This document shows positions 8,940 to 20,026 of a stretch of DNA of 64,000 bases, piece after piece (the stretch's first letter is position 1; each line of letters starts with the position of its first letter). The notes below the pieces were generated by a model. The model saw only the letters and a list, made by a program, of their open reading frames with translations. It did not search any database and was not told the DNA's origin. Source of the DNA: Fragilariopsis cylindrus CCMP1102 (lineage: Eukaryota > Bacillariophyta > Bacillariophyceae > Bacillariales > Bacillariaceae); contig FMBT01000306.1 in the NCBI GenBank assembly GCA_900095095.1, positions 434,001-498,000 on the forward strand. Direction: 5' to 3'. The position numbers and the translations under genes were made by a program.

Positions 8940-9911
8940 TTAACTCAAACAACGATCGATTCCCTCCGTCATCGTGAAGGGGATGATATCCATCATGCGC
9001 TTAGTGCTTTCCAATTCCAAGTAAGATTCAGAAAAGATCTTTCGAAGGTACGGACGGACATCAACTAGCTGGTCCAAGTTTTGCAACGTGAGCTTTACTA
9101 TCTGAAGATGTTTATCATCGGGATCTCCATGCCAACTCAGAATCGGAATCCCGTTGTCATGATTCAACAAGAAATTGTTCAGACGGTCGTCGATATGGAC
9201 GATCCTTCCTAGGTCGTCGCGTCCGGCCCATTTAGCGACTTTTGCAAGCGGTTTTACGTAGATCCTACCAAATACGTAATCGAATACGATTGTTTCACAG
9301 TCTCTCCGGTACCATCGTTTTGCAAAGGCATTTGAATCGCCGACCAACATGCATAACCGATCAATGATTGGATCAGCGTAACGCTTACTCCCCGCCGTGA
9401 AGATATGCGTCTCATACCGTGCAGTGGCGAACACCAAAAAGTCTACTAGCCCAGGGCGGAGCATCACCTCTAATTCAAATGTCGACTGCGCATGTTTAGT
9501 TGGATCCAAGCTACCGCCATCATTATCTTCCTTAGGACAACTTGGTTGTCTTGTTACTAATTCTTTGGAATGAATTAAACAATCGTCCAAGTCCAACACG
9601 ACGATCAGATCGGATGGGTAAGATTTCGTTACTTTCTTCCTCAACTCGATACAAAAGTCTTCCTCGATGATAATAGTTGGCGTATAATCGCAACTGTCCT
9701 CACCACTAGAACTGTGACATCGCTTGCTGATTCCGATGCTGTTGCTGTTGCTGTTGTTGCTATTATTCTTGATGTTTTCTTCGGATGTTACGTCAGTTAC
9801 TTCAATATGATGGGCATTAATACTTACTGTTACCGTCTTTAGCGCAATTTCTTCTGATTTCGAGTTCGAATCGGCATTCATCGTTCGTGTCATCGCGCTG
9901 GTGGGGATCAT
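8940..9911 (-). CDS. FCP1/SCP-like (NIF-family) HAD phosphatase
   Basis: It is a single exon of 323 codons from ATG 9911. The FCP1-homology domain starts with VVLDLDDCLIHS (the DxDx nucleophile motif, with Cys where Thr or Val is usual). MLRPGLVDFLVFATARYETHIFTAG, written here only as a pattern (LRPG...YET..FTAG), is motif II. YVKPLAKV and VHIDDRL (Asp pair) are the late motifs. Such enzymes dephosphorylate Ser, for example on the RNA polymerase II C-terminal domain, or act on other phosphoproteins. The ~90-residue N-terminus is Ser/Asn-rich and probably disordered. The length suits a small CTD phosphatase-like protein without a BRCT domain. The substrate is unknown. Confidence 0.85.
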   Translation of the reverse strand: MIPTSAMTRTMNADSNSKSEEIALKTVTVSINAHHIEVTDVTSEENIKNNSNNSNSNSIGISKRCHSSSGEDSCDYTPTIIIEEDFCIELRKKVTKSYPSDLIVVLDLDDCLIHSKELVTRQPSCPKEDNDGGSLDPTKHAQSTFELEVMLRPGLVDFLVFATARYETHIFTAGSKRYADPIIDRLCMLVGDSNAFAKRWYRRDCETIVFDYVFGRIYVKPLAKVAKWAGRDDLGRIVHIDDRLNNFLLNHDNGIPILSWHGDPDDKHLQIVKLTLQNLDQLVDVRPYLRKIFSESYLELESTKRMMDIIPFTMTEGIDRCLS

Positions 9912-10452
9912 GTTGTTCTAATATCGGTAGAAATAGTTGTCTACAACCATAAAAAGTGATCAAAAATGAAATTATGTGGTTCGTTCTAGCTGAGCTATGT
10001 TGTTACTAGATAGCGTTATAATCTGCGAATTAGAAATATGGAATGGGATGTAGTTTCAAGTTGAAGCAAACGGTTTTCCTCTCCACGTTTTGGCGTCACG
10101 ATCGATTTTGAAAAAACAATTTCGAGTCAATTTCAGGTTTTGAGTGAAGGAGATATTCAATATATTGGAACACGAGCACGATTGCTACAAAAGTGACTCG
10201 CCAGTCACACATCATCTTTAATAACGACACGCACGTATTAATGACGTAATATATGAATCTCGATTTTGTGACCGCATTAAGTTACGGAATCTCGTCAATA
10301 GTGAACACTAGATTTGTGTTCATTAAATTTGTTAACAACCTCTTCATCACAAAATACACTGTACCGTTTTCCTATCGATCCAACAGTATACCGAAAATGA
10401 AGCTCGCTATGAATGATACGACAGCTTTTTCGCTAATTTCGATTTTGCCTTG
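9912..10452. other. Divergent intergenic region
   Basis: It separates the minus-strand phosphatase gene from a plus-strand gene and so should hold both promoters. A short ORF at 10397-10450 starts MKLAMNDTTAF and stops just before the next gene's ATG. It could be an upstream ORF or part of a mis-read N-terminus. Nothing else is evident. Confidence 0.5.
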
Positions 10453-11049
10453 ATGAGCAACAATGACGCACGGCGGGTTGGTGCCTTCCGTACTATGATT
10501 AATATATCGACACGAGTGCCACTTCCGTCGACGTCGTCGTCACACGTTTTGTCTATGGGCCTCATCGATGATTGGAAACTCATTTTTTCAGAGGAAGGGA
10601 AGGCGAACAAAGCTGCGTATGAAGCGAGAGAACGTACCGAACAGGAGGCAGCTCAAAGAGAAATATTAGAACGAAGAAGGAATCCTGAGAAAATGGAAGA
10701 ATATGAACAACAAGTCAATGAGGGACGAGTTAAACTACAGGAAGAGAAGGATGTATGGGATTTTCAGGGTAAAATTGAAGATGGGTATGATCCCTTAACA
10801 GAATGGACACGTTTGAAAGACGAAGGGTTGATCACTACCGGGAATGATTTGGAAAGAGATAAAGGCAGCGAGAGATTGGGCAGCGAAGGTTTGATCGATG
10901 TCCGTATCGATGAACGTCTCCCTTACATTGACCAAGGTTACGTCGACGAGGGAGCTGATCTTATGGGAGGAATTATGAATCTATTCGGTGGGAACAAAGA
11001 AAAGGTTGATAAAAAGGATGATAATGAAGAAGAACAGGACAGTAACTAG
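10453..11049 (+). CDS. Hypothetical 198-residue charged protein
   Basis: The first ATG in frame is 10453. The N-terminal ~35 residues are Arg/Ser/Thr-rich with few acids, like an organelle transit peptide. A highly charged helical region follows (EEGKANKAAYEARERTEQ and onward to about residue 100) that may form a coiled coil. The tail has a hydrophobic MGGIMNLFGG segment and an acidic end. I do not recognise the family. Because of the short ORF directly upstream (10397-10450, in another frame), the true start could be further 5', with a signal peptide. That would suit a plastid protein, but it is speculation. Confidence 0.65.
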   Translation: MSNNDARRVGAFRTMINISTRVPLPSTSSSHVLSMGLIDDWKLIFSEEGKANKAAYEARERTEQEAAQREILERRRNPEKMEEYEQQVNEGRVKLQEEKDVWDFQGKIEDGYDPLTEWTRLKDEGLITTGNDLERDKGSERLGSEGLIDVRIDERLPYIDQGYVDEGADLMGGIMNLFGGNKEKVDKKDDNEEEQDSN

Positions 11050-11481
11050 AATAGTAGAAGAGGGAGAAAGATGCTGACGATGTATATGTTATGCGGATAC
11101 ACTGCACCCACATATAGAATTGGACAAGGATAAAAAGTACACTTACGCCGCAGCCCTCTGTCTCAGCTCTAGGTGAAAATTCGATACAACCAGGGTCGTT
11201 TCTTTCTTTGAAGCGCTTCATATCGCGCATGCCTATACAGCAAAAACAAAACAAAAAGAAGCATCAGCATTATAATGGGTATCTAAGTGTTTAGGACATG
11301 GAATAAGCTTTGTTAACAAAAAACCGTATGTATGAAAGCTGTAACAGTAACAGCAATAACATGTAGAATCAATTAGCCAGCCAGCCAGTCAGTCAGTCAA
11401 CTAAAAGGATGTGATTTAAAAAATAAAAATAAATAAATAAATGGATGTACAGTACAGTGTCCTCTTCCAATTAAGGAATCA
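11050..11481. other. Intergenic region between convergent genes
   Basis: It contains a GCCA/GTCA tandem run (11375-11399) and an AAATA run (11424-11444). No gene is seen. Confidence 0.5.
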
Positions 11482-14400
11482 TTAGTATTTATTTGATTTA
11501 ACTAATAATTTTGATGCACACAACACTGCTTGTTGCTGTACTTCGATTCTTGGATGTAATAAGTATTGCATAATTAATTGTTTTGCATTACAACTATTAC
11601 CATTACCATCATAACCCATATCTAATTTTTTGATAATAGATCGTCCATTCCCACCAGGATAATGTTGTACAAATTCACCTATATCATATAAACATACTGT
11701 AATCGATTCACATAATTCATCATCTCGGATATTATCTTTGTCCCATAATGATGAGGATGATGATGATGTATTACCAATAATTTCCTTCAAACCAATATAG
11801 CTGCGACGATTGCAACCATCGCTACTTTTTCGTGGATATCGATTATTATATAGTATATTAATTAGACATTTCAATGGATAAAAATCATAATCTGTTCCTT
11901 CCATGTATATAGAATTGGTACGGAAAAAGTTTGTTGTGTGGATCGAATTATAATAATCATCATCCCAACGTAATATACCATTTTCAATTTGTAACATATA
12001 TACATCCCACAATCTTGTTAATTTCGATGTCATATAATCATTTAGTAATTTATATAAAAAATTTACATTATTTTGCAGATCTATATTATAATTACAGGAT
12101 CGTAATTGAATCATTTGATTTAGTACTTTTATGATACCACAACCAACCATTCGACGTATGAATATGTTGTCGTTGTCGTCGTCCTCGTCGTCATCATTTG
12201 TTGTTGTTGTTGTTGTTGCTAATGATAAAAGGCATGCAATTGCCATTCGAATAACTTTTTCACGTTGTGCAGTTTTTAATAAATATGCTAATGCAGGGAT
12301 AGCACCATCACGACGTGCAAAATTTCGTCGTATACTTTCATTATCCGTACAATCTAATGACATACACCACATTGAAAATACTAAATCGTATAGTAATTGT
12401 TGTGATTGAGATGACGTCATAGAACAAGAAGACTTTTGCAGTTGCTGTTGAATTGACGAACGAGGAGATACCGATACTGATGATAAGGATTGAGACAATA
12501 ATGCGTTCGTTGTAGTTTAGCGGCTGTTACGGTCGTTGTTAGAAAATCACTTATCTCTGCAACAACAACTGCTGCCGAAGAACTACTAACAGACTTCCTG
12601 GTAACACACTATGCTGAAGCTAGTAGTGTTGCTGTTATTGTTCTTAGTACCACCCCCACCAACACCAAAAGAATTTAAAGATGACGTCAATGCATCACCA
12701 AGATTGGAAGTAAAAGACGATCGTGAATTTCGACGTATTAATGTTGTAGAAGTTCTGTTTCGTGCAGGTGATGATAATGAAGGAGATGATACCATCCCCA
12801 CCATCGAAGCTGTTGGTGAAACCGACACTGGTTGGTGTGGTTGTCTTTGTGGTACTGAACTGCTTGATCGCCGTAAATCAGTCCGTACCGTAATAGAAAG
12901 ACGACTACTACTACTACTATTACTATTACGGCGAACGTCTATTACACTTCGTTGCTTTCGTCGTTTTTCTTTCATGTGTCGTGCTAAATAATCAATACCA
13001 CCAGATTCATTGAATGCTATTCTAGCCTGTCGCGTTGTTGACATCAATACGTTGAGTGTTGGTGTTATAACGCACAGTGACTGTGATTCGTAATTTCCTG
13101 TTGAAGTTTGTAATCTTGACGTCAACCAGGAAATAAGAGACTGTAATGTTTCTTCGATAATGCTTTTGTTATTGTTATTGCTCTTGTTTCCAGTATCCAC
13201 CAAAGTAGGATGAGGGTAGTAGTGTATTGAAGACGGTAAATTTGTCGTTTTGTGCTCTTCATTTGTAAGCGGTAATAAAAGAATTCCTTCTTCTACTGGT
13301 TGCTTCTTCTTCTTCTTTTTTTGCATCATAAATGAAAAAGATTTCCGTCGCAATTTCTCCTCTTTTTCTTTTTCACAACCAACTTTTAAGATGTATGCCA
13401 ATATAAGTGCCGAACCACGTTTTGTATATTCATCATATAACGATTGTATAGTATTCTTAATAAGGGTCTCCATTCCTCGTCATCTAATTTGATTATAGAT
13501 GATCGGGATCGGGATTGGGTTTTTGTTTTTGTTGTTCCTGTTCCGAATGAATGATAATTGTTGCTGCTACTGATCTTGTTCTCTCCCTCATCCTCATCCT
13601 CTGAATCTAATTCTGTTTCAAAATAAAATAAGTCTGGTAGGCTTGGAATCCCTCGACCATGACCTCGTCGACTTCCTCTATCCATACCACCAAATCTATT
13701 ACTGTTACTCTTCTGAGTATTGCAATTATTGTTACTACACTCTTTTGAGTTTTGTTATTTTATTGTTATTGTTATTATATTACTGCTATTACTATTACTG
13801 ATCCGTTCATAATCTAATGATACGCAAATTATTTCATATATTTTTGTAACACAGTAATGAGCGACCGTAAGTTTCTTATACTGATAACCGGAACAGTAAT
13901 ATATCGCAAAGGCTTCCTCGTCCGTTAGGGGAGGTGTTTCAAGTGTCATAGTCATAGTCATATTGCCTTCGTCAGATGATAGTAATTCACCACTACCAAT
14001 AGAACTTAGAATTCCACCAGAAGTAGTAGCAGTACCACTACTACTCGAAGTTGTTGGGGCAGTAGTAACTTGATCTAACATTTTCAATAATATTCTAATA
14101 TATGATATAGCATCATCTAATTCTGCTAATGTATATTCAATTGGATTTTCTTCTGCCGATTTTAATAAAGAGAATTCTGGTGGACTTAAATAAAATGGTG
14201 GTAAATCAAAGTCCATAAAATCAGAATCATCATTAACATCAATTGAGTGGTTGTCGTCATTATTATTTATATTATTATCGTCATTTATATTGTTATAATT
14301 GTTGTTTTCATTATCATTAGTATTATTACTACTATTCTTATTGTTATCTTCGTCGTTGTCATAATAGTTGTAACAGTTAGAAAAGCTATTACCGACGACA

Positions 14401-14571
14401 CCCCACCACCACCCCACCACCCCCACCACCGCAATAAGAATTTTGGTATCGATGCTGTGAAGATGACGCTGATGACGTTGATGGCATTGATGTCGATGTT
14501 GAATTTGACACGACGTAACAAAAAGCCTTTTCGACAGGTGATGGAGAAAGTACAGGATGATGAAACGACAT
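11482..14571 (-). CDS. V-type H+-ATPase subunit H, multi-segment with frame breaks
   Basis: Several minus-strand segments together match subunit H, the regulatory HEAT/armadillo subunit of the V1 sector. From N to C these are: 14250-13800, with the cores ISYIRILLKML and TVAHYCVTKIYEI; 13500-12970, with EEWRPLLRIL running into YDEYTKRGSALILAYIL and later RIAFNESGGIDYL; and 12420-11482, with QLLYDLVFSMWCMSLD, REKVIRMAIACLLSLA and the diagnostic IGEFVQHYPGG plus a C-terminal armadillo helix. Long Asn, Asp and Ser runs (14230-14350, 12890-12920) make it much longer than the usual ~450 residues. The frame switches near 13435 (one missing base would fix it). The junction between 12660 and 12450 is an intron or another break. 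The start is uncertain; ATG 14571 is one candidate. Confidence 0.75.
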
Positions 14572-15047
14572 TATTATTTGATGATGGGGGGCACGTACTG
14601 TATGTAACGTCCTTAAATTTTAGACTACTTTCTTTTCGTTTCTTCAAATCAAGCTTAGTCCTATAGGCGGTAGGCTTTTACCACAGTACCATCCTAGCTG
14701 TGGTGTTCGTCCTTTTCAGCTATTCTTGTCGATACTTCTTTTGTAATAGGTTCGCACCCTCCAATGTTCATCCGAATGAATAATGATGCTACTATAGTAG
14801 AAATGAAAATGATAATTCTCAATTACGAACAATACTAGGCATGATAAGCATCACAATAACCTTCCCCCTTTTAAAATCCCCTTCCCCCAAATTAACTGTA
14901 TTATTCCATCACCATTTTTAAAATGTAAGACACAAATAAAACCCACAAAACAATTTTAAAACTGTGAATACTGTTGTCATTCATACAGTACATCCTAATC
15001 TGGTCGAATCAGCTTACTTGTACAAGTATAATACTACATACACAATA
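14572..15047. other. Divergent intergenic region
   Basis: It lies between the 5' side of the V-ATPase gene and the BAG gene. It is AT-rich, with no recognisable gene. Confidence 0.5.
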
Positions 15048-15823
15048 ATGGAAACATTCAAAGCTATTGGTGAGAAACTCAAGAACGCAACGAACGGCGG
15101 ATTCGTCGTCGACACAGATGAAATAAAGAAAAATATTGACGACATTATTGTGAATCCATTGAGTACTAAATTAAATGAAACGGTTGCTTATGCCAATAAT
15201 GAAATCAATGCTACCACGAAGAAATGGCAATCATCAACAACACATCGTCGTCGAAAAAATCGCAATCAGATGGTGATACCACTGCCGCTACCATTACTAT
15301 TACGCTTCGTATTACGGGTCTTGGTCATAATATGACATTGAAGGATCTATCATCTACAACAATGACAATGGCAGAACTGATGACAAAAATTTACAATTCG
15401 ACTGGAATTATACCTCGGTATCAACGTTTGATCGGACCAAGAGGATTAAAAATAGATAGTAATAACGACAATAGCAATGACAACGGCAATGGCGGTGATG
15501 AAAAAACTTTATTCGAAATAGGAATAAAGGATCGTACAAAACTAATATTGATGCATTCTCCGTTGTATTCGAATGAAAAGGATTCATACGAAAAATTAAT
15601 TGGAATTGAAAAAGAAATCAACGATCTAAAAAATAGTATTCTTATTCGAGAGAGTATCAGTAATAATAACAATAATGATCACAAAAAACCGATTGTTGTT
15701 TCTGAAATGGTAACACGAATTTGTTGTAAATTGGATTTAGTTGATACTGTTGGATCGATATTTATAAGATTGAAACGGAAAGAATTAATAAAAAAGGTTG
15801 AAGGATTGGAAACCATTCGATAG
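15048..15823 (+). CDS. Ubiquitin-like/BAG-domain co-chaperone, with one frame break
   Basis: The C-terminal frame (15224-15823) has a ubiquitin-like segment (ITLRITGLGHNMTLKDL to RTKLILMHS). A BAG-type three-helix region follows, with the core EMVTRICCKLDLVDTVGS and the RLKRKELIKKVEGLE end, where BAG proteins contact the Hsp70 ATPase domain. Such proteins act as Hsp70 nucleotide-exchange factors and link it to ubiquitin pathways. An ATG at 15048 in another frame opens a protein-like N-terminus (METFKAIGEKLKNATNG). The two frames meet at the A6 run 15254-15259, where one extra A would join them. If the sequence is right as given, the BAG protein would start at ATG 15224 instead. Confidence 0.7.
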
Positions 15824-16054
15824 ATAGATAAAATAAAGTAAACCGGGTCGGTATGGTGGGCAGATGTAGAAATATCTGATCGAATTTTTCAAGACAAAAA
15901 TATGACTAGTTAGAATATGTAGATATTTATTTATTATCTTACATAACGGCTTTTACGATATACTATTTGGGTGATAATTCGAGTACAATCAATGTAGATC
16001 TAACTCCTCTGTTCAATTTGTTCCGGTTCAGAGCTTACTTCGAGTTTAAAATCT

Positions 16055-16810
16055 TTATTCCTCGACGGATGGATCAACTTTTATTCCGACATTCTTAAAT
16101 AATTTTTTTGATGCTGCTTGCTCTGCCAACTTTTTGCTACGTCCCTCTGCCTCGGCTGAGTGGCCGGAAATATTCGCTTTTGCTAAAAAAACAGGTTCAT
16201 GATCCGTGCCCCCTATCCGTTTGGTTTCTATACGCGGTACTTTCAATAGACGTCTCTTATAGTTATAGTTATCATGACCTCGTTTTAGTGCCTCCTGAAC
16301 AAGCCATTCGGCTAGTTCGGCCACCGCCTCCCTTCCAGAATCGCCACCAGGTATTGATGTCGCAACAGCTTCAACCGCGGCCTCTACAAATGTACCGGCA
16401 TCGTGGGATTGGCGTTGGGCCAATTCAACAAAACCTTGGCTTTGATCGGGTAAGATTAGACCTACATTCTTAGCAAACATTCGATTCGAAACGGCAACAC
16501 TCTTGACTTGAGTTAGCCACCCCAGGTCAACTTTGTAAGGTGAATTTGGCATTGTCGAGATTCTTTGAAGTGCTAGCGTTACTTCCATGTTGATTCTTTG
16601 GTCACCAAAAAATGCTGCGATGTTGGCCTTGTTGCTGGCTGCTCCAAATCCTATCGGAAGTATTGTGGAAAGTGGAATTTGTGCGACAGCGGCATGCCAT
16701 TTGGAAAGCGAAGACACAGTATGCATTAGACATCGAGTTCTTGCAGTATTCGACATACACATAATCGTTGACAATGCGGACCGCGGAAACCGCGAAACTC
16801 CAAGACTCAT
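16055..16810 (-). CDS. RNase III-like / mitochondrial ribosomal protein mL44-like, with dsRNA-binding domain
   Basis: The frame is open further upstream, but ATG codons are at 16825 and 16810. From 16810 the protein begins with an Arg/Ser-rich, acid-poor leader (MSLGVSRFPRSALS) typical of a mitochondrial pre-sequence. The middle resembles a degenerate RNase III fold (the FGDQRI segment, and later DAGTFVEAAVEAVATSI in the place of the usual catalytic EALIGAI helix). The C-terminus is a dsRNA-binding domain (EPVFLAKANISGHSAEAEG and SKKLAEQAASKKLF). This order fits mL44/Mrpl3-type proteins of the mitoribosome. A true RNase III is possible, but the acidic catalytic residues are not convincing. 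Confidence 0.65.
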   Translation of the reverse strand: MSLGVSRFPRSALSTIMCMSNTARTRCLMHTVSSLSKWHAAVAQIPLSTILPIGFGAASNKANIAAFFGDQRINMEVTLALQRISTMPNSPYKVDLGWLTQVKSVAVSNRMFAKNVGLILPDQSQGFVELAQRQSHDAGTFVEAAVEAVATSIPGGDSGREAVAELAEWLVQEALKRGHDNYNYKRRLLKVPRIETKRIGGTDHEPVFLAKANISGHSAEAEGRSKKLAEQAASKKLFKNVGIKVDPSVEE

Positions 16811-16825
16811 TACAATTATATGCAT

Positions 16826-17464
16826 AGTTTCAAGGTTTATAGATGTGATAAGCGAGTTGGGGGTACAAGGGAAAACCTCAACGGAAAATAAGGTTAGCTG
16901 CAGAAAGCTTGCAAGGAGGTGGTCGAGACAAAATCGGCTTTGCTGGCAATTGGGAACAGTTAAACAGGCTAAAGACAAGTATCCTTATAAAATCTAAAAT
17001 AGATATTTTACCGATCTTCTTCCAAGTATTGTTCTCCTTTGCATTGGACAATGATCGATCGATATTATCTTTCAAGTCTGAAATTGTCGATTTGTCATTT
17101 TTTTGCAGGACGGATCATGCGCGAACAGTGCGTATCTAGGACCTAGGTTCGAGTTAGGGTGTAATATATATGTATTATACCATGCAAAGTCATTACTATT
17201 TCTTACTCTATCTATTGTTCCAAACCTCCTTATCCTCAATGTCATGGACAACAAATCATATCTCATTATAGACCGTAACATGTACGTGACACTGCCCTAC
17301 CACCTAATTGACATTTTAGTTTACGCAATCAATCTCTGTCCCGTCCGTCCACCCGTCCGTCTAAGATCGCATCTAACACCTTCACGACATACCCAGGATA
17401 ATATCAAAACTTTTTGTGCCCCGATCGATACCTCCCCCGAGTCGGGGGACCCACGCACTCAAAT
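16826..17464. other. Intergenic region
   Basis: It lies upstream of the minus-strand mL44-like gene and after the end of the Cys-rich protein gene. I looked at a tRNA-like GGTTCGAG at 17147-17154; no cloverleaf can be drawn. No gene is seen. Confidence 0.5.
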
Positions 17465-17968
17465 TTAGAAAAAAGAAACTGTCGCCACCAGCATAATAGC
17501 ACTGACGAGCGCCAAGGTACTCCCAGCCACGCTACCTGCCGAGATATCGCAGGAGAATCCTTGAGCGGCAAACTCCTTCTCCAACTCAGGAAATATTTCT
17601 CTGTCAAAGGCTTCCTCGTTTTCGCTGTTGGTACAATTGGCACCGACGCAGGAGCCAGAGTTTTTGTAAAAATAATCCGCGTCGAAAATCTGTCCAAACA
17701 CAAGGACGGTGCAGTCGAGCACGAGATCTTGCTCGTAGTACTGACCACCTTTGGCAATACATAGGGTCTCAAATTGGTCGTACATACCACCGGCGTCGAT
17801 AGTGCACGAACTGGCTTCATTCAGGTCAATGTCGCAGCTCACGAAGGGTCTCACAGCAACCAGCGCGGCGTCGTTTGCGAGAAGGTCGCTTTCGGCTTCG
17901 CACTGTGCGCTAATGACACCCTGTGCTGCAGCCGCCAATGAGAGAAGGACGAGGACTTTCAAATACAT
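17465..17968 (-). CDS. Small Cys-rich secreted protein, probably GPI-anchored
   Basis: ATG 17968 gives 167 residues. The N-terminus is a clear signal peptide (MYLKVLVLLSLAAAAQG), with likely cleavage near residue 17-21. The mature part has eight Cys, consistent with four disulfides, and is acidic. The C-terminus is a small-residue site (SAGSVAGS) followed by a hydrophobic tail ending at the stop, the pattern of a GPI-attachment signal. Function is unknown; the architecture suits a cell-surface or cell-wall-associated protein. Base composition is more GC-rich than its neighbours. The frame is intact and there is no intron. Confidence 0.75.
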   Translation of the reverse strand: MYLKVLVLLSLAAAAQGVISAQCEAESDLLANDAALVAVRPFVSCDIDLNEASSCTIDAGGMYDQFETLCIAKGGQYYEQDLVLDCTVLVFGQIFDADYFYKNSGSCVGANCTNSENEEAFDREIFPELEKEFAAQGFSCDISAGSVAGSTLALVSAIMLVATVSFF

Positions 17969-18542
17969 TATGATGACCTTAATCAATTCACTATCCAGCA
18001 GAAGATTACTTGAAACGTATTGTTGTTCTATGCGTAGTAATGTGTATATTCCTTTTCCGGTTGTTTAGAAACTTCAAGTTACTACATAAAATCATAACAA
18101 ATAAGGCAGATAGATACCAAAAAGAAGAATTGTTCTGGATTTTTAGTCGTGGCGTGATAATATACAGCATCGAGACACGATGGAAACGCAATGGAAGTAT
18201 GCAGCAACTGCAACGCAAGGGGAGATCACGTTCCCGTAACAACAAAAAGAAGCACGAATAAAAATCTAGAAGAGCGGAACAGAGAAGAAGTCTAAAAAGA
18301 GAACCGCAATCGTACAAGTATATAAAAGAAGCTAAAGTATGTCGTCAAGCAGTGATTTGGCCAAAGATTTCGACATTTCCCACCAAATAATTTCAATTTC
18401 AAGAAAAAAAGAGAATGCATATTATATATAACGTCACAACGTTACAATAAAAGTAATTAGTACCATGATACAAGATCAAGGGTGTGAAAGTGTAAAAGTG
18501 TAAAAGTAGACATTCCCGAATTCATATTGTCGTTGAAAGGAG
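17969..18542. other. Divergent intergenic region
   Basis: Promoter region for the Cys-rich protein gene (minus) and the methyltransferase gene (plus). It contains AT-rich tracts, including TATAAAAGAAG (18320-18330) and TATTATATATAACG (18420-18433). No gene is seen. Confidence 0.5.
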
Positions 18543-19646
18543 ATGCCGTCTATATCTAGTATAGCTATCGCGCTGTCGTTCCTATATCTTTTCGCATGTG
18601 ATTATGTATCGACAGTAAGTAGTCTATCGACGGCTGCACCGGTTCCAAGCAATCATAATGTGATTCGATCCTATACTTTTGACGACGAAACTATATGCAC
18701 GGAGTTATTATTTCCGTCGTCGTCCGTTTTAGATCATCAGCATAAGGAGGAGGAAGACGAAGTAGAATATTGGTACCCAACGAATCGACGTTATTTTGAA
18801 TTTTCAATTCCATCAATATTATCAACAACAACAACAGCATCGGACAACGATCCATCACCAACACCAGTTTCGATTCGTCAAACATCTTTTGGATGTGGGA
18901 AGTTAGGTTATGAATTATGGGATAGTAGCATAGCACTTTGTTTGTACCTTGGAAAACATAATTTAGCGAAGACTTCGTCCCGAGTGTTAGAACTTGGTTC
19001 TGGTGTTGGTTTACCCTCCGTCGTTTGTCGAGATGTGTTCAAGGTAGACGCAATACTCGCTACCGATTTTTGGGAGACAGATGATGATGTTTTTGATGAG
19101 GATCGATTGGTACCAACAAAGTTTCATGGAATGAATTTACACTATAACGTTGTTGATCAACAACAGCAAGGTCAAAAAGAGATAAATAATAATGACGATG
19201 GTATTGATGATAATGATAATGATAATGATATTGACAGAGCAGTGGAAAGTGCTGTTCTAAAACTGGATTGGTATGACCCAGGAAGTACCAAATTGATTAA
19301 GACTACATTCCGTCCAGACTTGATTATTGGTAGTGATCTGATGTATTATCCGACGGATGTCGAACCGTTATTAAATACATTGGAAATTCTTCTTCTCCAA
19401 GATGAAAATGACGAGGAATCATCATCATCATCTCCTCCTGAAAATAAAACTACTAATGCACGAGCTGTACTTGTGTTGCCATTGGCACCAAGTGTAAGAG
19501 AAGCTATCCCAGAATTCCGGTCGAAACTGCCGGCTCGATTTAGTGCAACTCATACGGTAAACATAAATGAAATCGATTTTCTTTTTGATCAGGACAGTGG
19601 GGAGAAATCTACCTTTCTCACTATCGATATTATCCCCAAGAAGTAA
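18543..19646 (+). CDS. Methyltransf_16 (METTL21/FAM86-like) protein methyltransferase with N-terminal hydrophobic leader
   Basis: ATG 18543 gives 367 residues. The AdoMet-binding motif I is RVLELGSGVGLPSVV, preceded by the family feature GYELWDSSIALCLYL. The post-II motif is DLIIGSDLMYYP. The family methylates Lys (or His/Arg) of proteins such as chaperones and elongation factors; the target is unknown here. The first ~28 residues (ISSIAIALSFLYLFACDYV) form a hydrophobic segment like a signal peptide or signal anchor. That is unusual for this cytosolic family and could direct the enzyme to the ER or plastid. An Asn/Asp insertion lies near residues 215-230. The frame is intact. Confidence 0.82.
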   Translation: MPSISSIAIALSFLYLFACDYVSTVSSLSTAAPVPSNHNVIRSYTFDDETICTELLFPSSSVLDHQHKEEEDEVEYWYPTNRRYFEFSIPSILSTTTTASDNDPSPTPVSIRQTSFGCGKLGYELWDSSIALCLYLGKHNLAKTSSRVLELGSGVGLPSVVCRDVFKVDAILATDFWETDDDVFDEDRLVPTKFHGMNLHYNVVDQQQQGQKEINNNDDGIDDNDNDNDIDRAVESAVLKLDWYDPGSTKLIKTTFRPDLIIGSDLMYYPTDVEPLLNTLEILLLQDENDEESSSSSPPENKTTNARAVLVLPLAPSVREAIPEFRSKLPARFSATHTVNINEIDFLFDQDSGEKSTFLTIDIIPKK

Positions 19647-20026
19647 TATAAATAGGGTCGAGTAGGAACTTTTTTATTTCTCGATTGCTGCTAGATGGAG
19701 TGTTGGCTATGCTATACAACATTCCACAATCGTCGACACAATTTTGCATCAAACTGTGACAACAACAACAGCAACAAAAGACGCAAGGAACATCTAGATT
19801 TCGAACAACGTCGAAATATATGACATGGTGGTCTTCCCTAAACCCGAATGGAATTGACCAAAGTAAATACATCTTTACTATTTGTGAATTGGTGGGAACA
19901 AATCAAAGATTATTGAGGTTCGATCCACAACAAATTTGAACTTTGACATGTAGAGATAATATACAACCTAAATAAAATATTTAGTGGTGATCTAGATTCG
20001 AAGTATTATAAGATGATAAGATGATA
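19647..20026. other. Intergenic region between convergent genes
   Basis: No gene is seen. A B-box-like GGTTCGATCC at 19918-19927 has no matching T-stem or A-box. Confidence 0.5.

Noticed and set aside
17147-17154. tRNA-like GGTTCGAG
   Set aside because: A short stem can be drawn, but no cloverleaf or acceptor stem can be built around it.
19918-19927. tRNA B-box GGTTCGATCC
   Set aside because: No T-stem pairing, no A-box at the right distance and no acceptor pairing.
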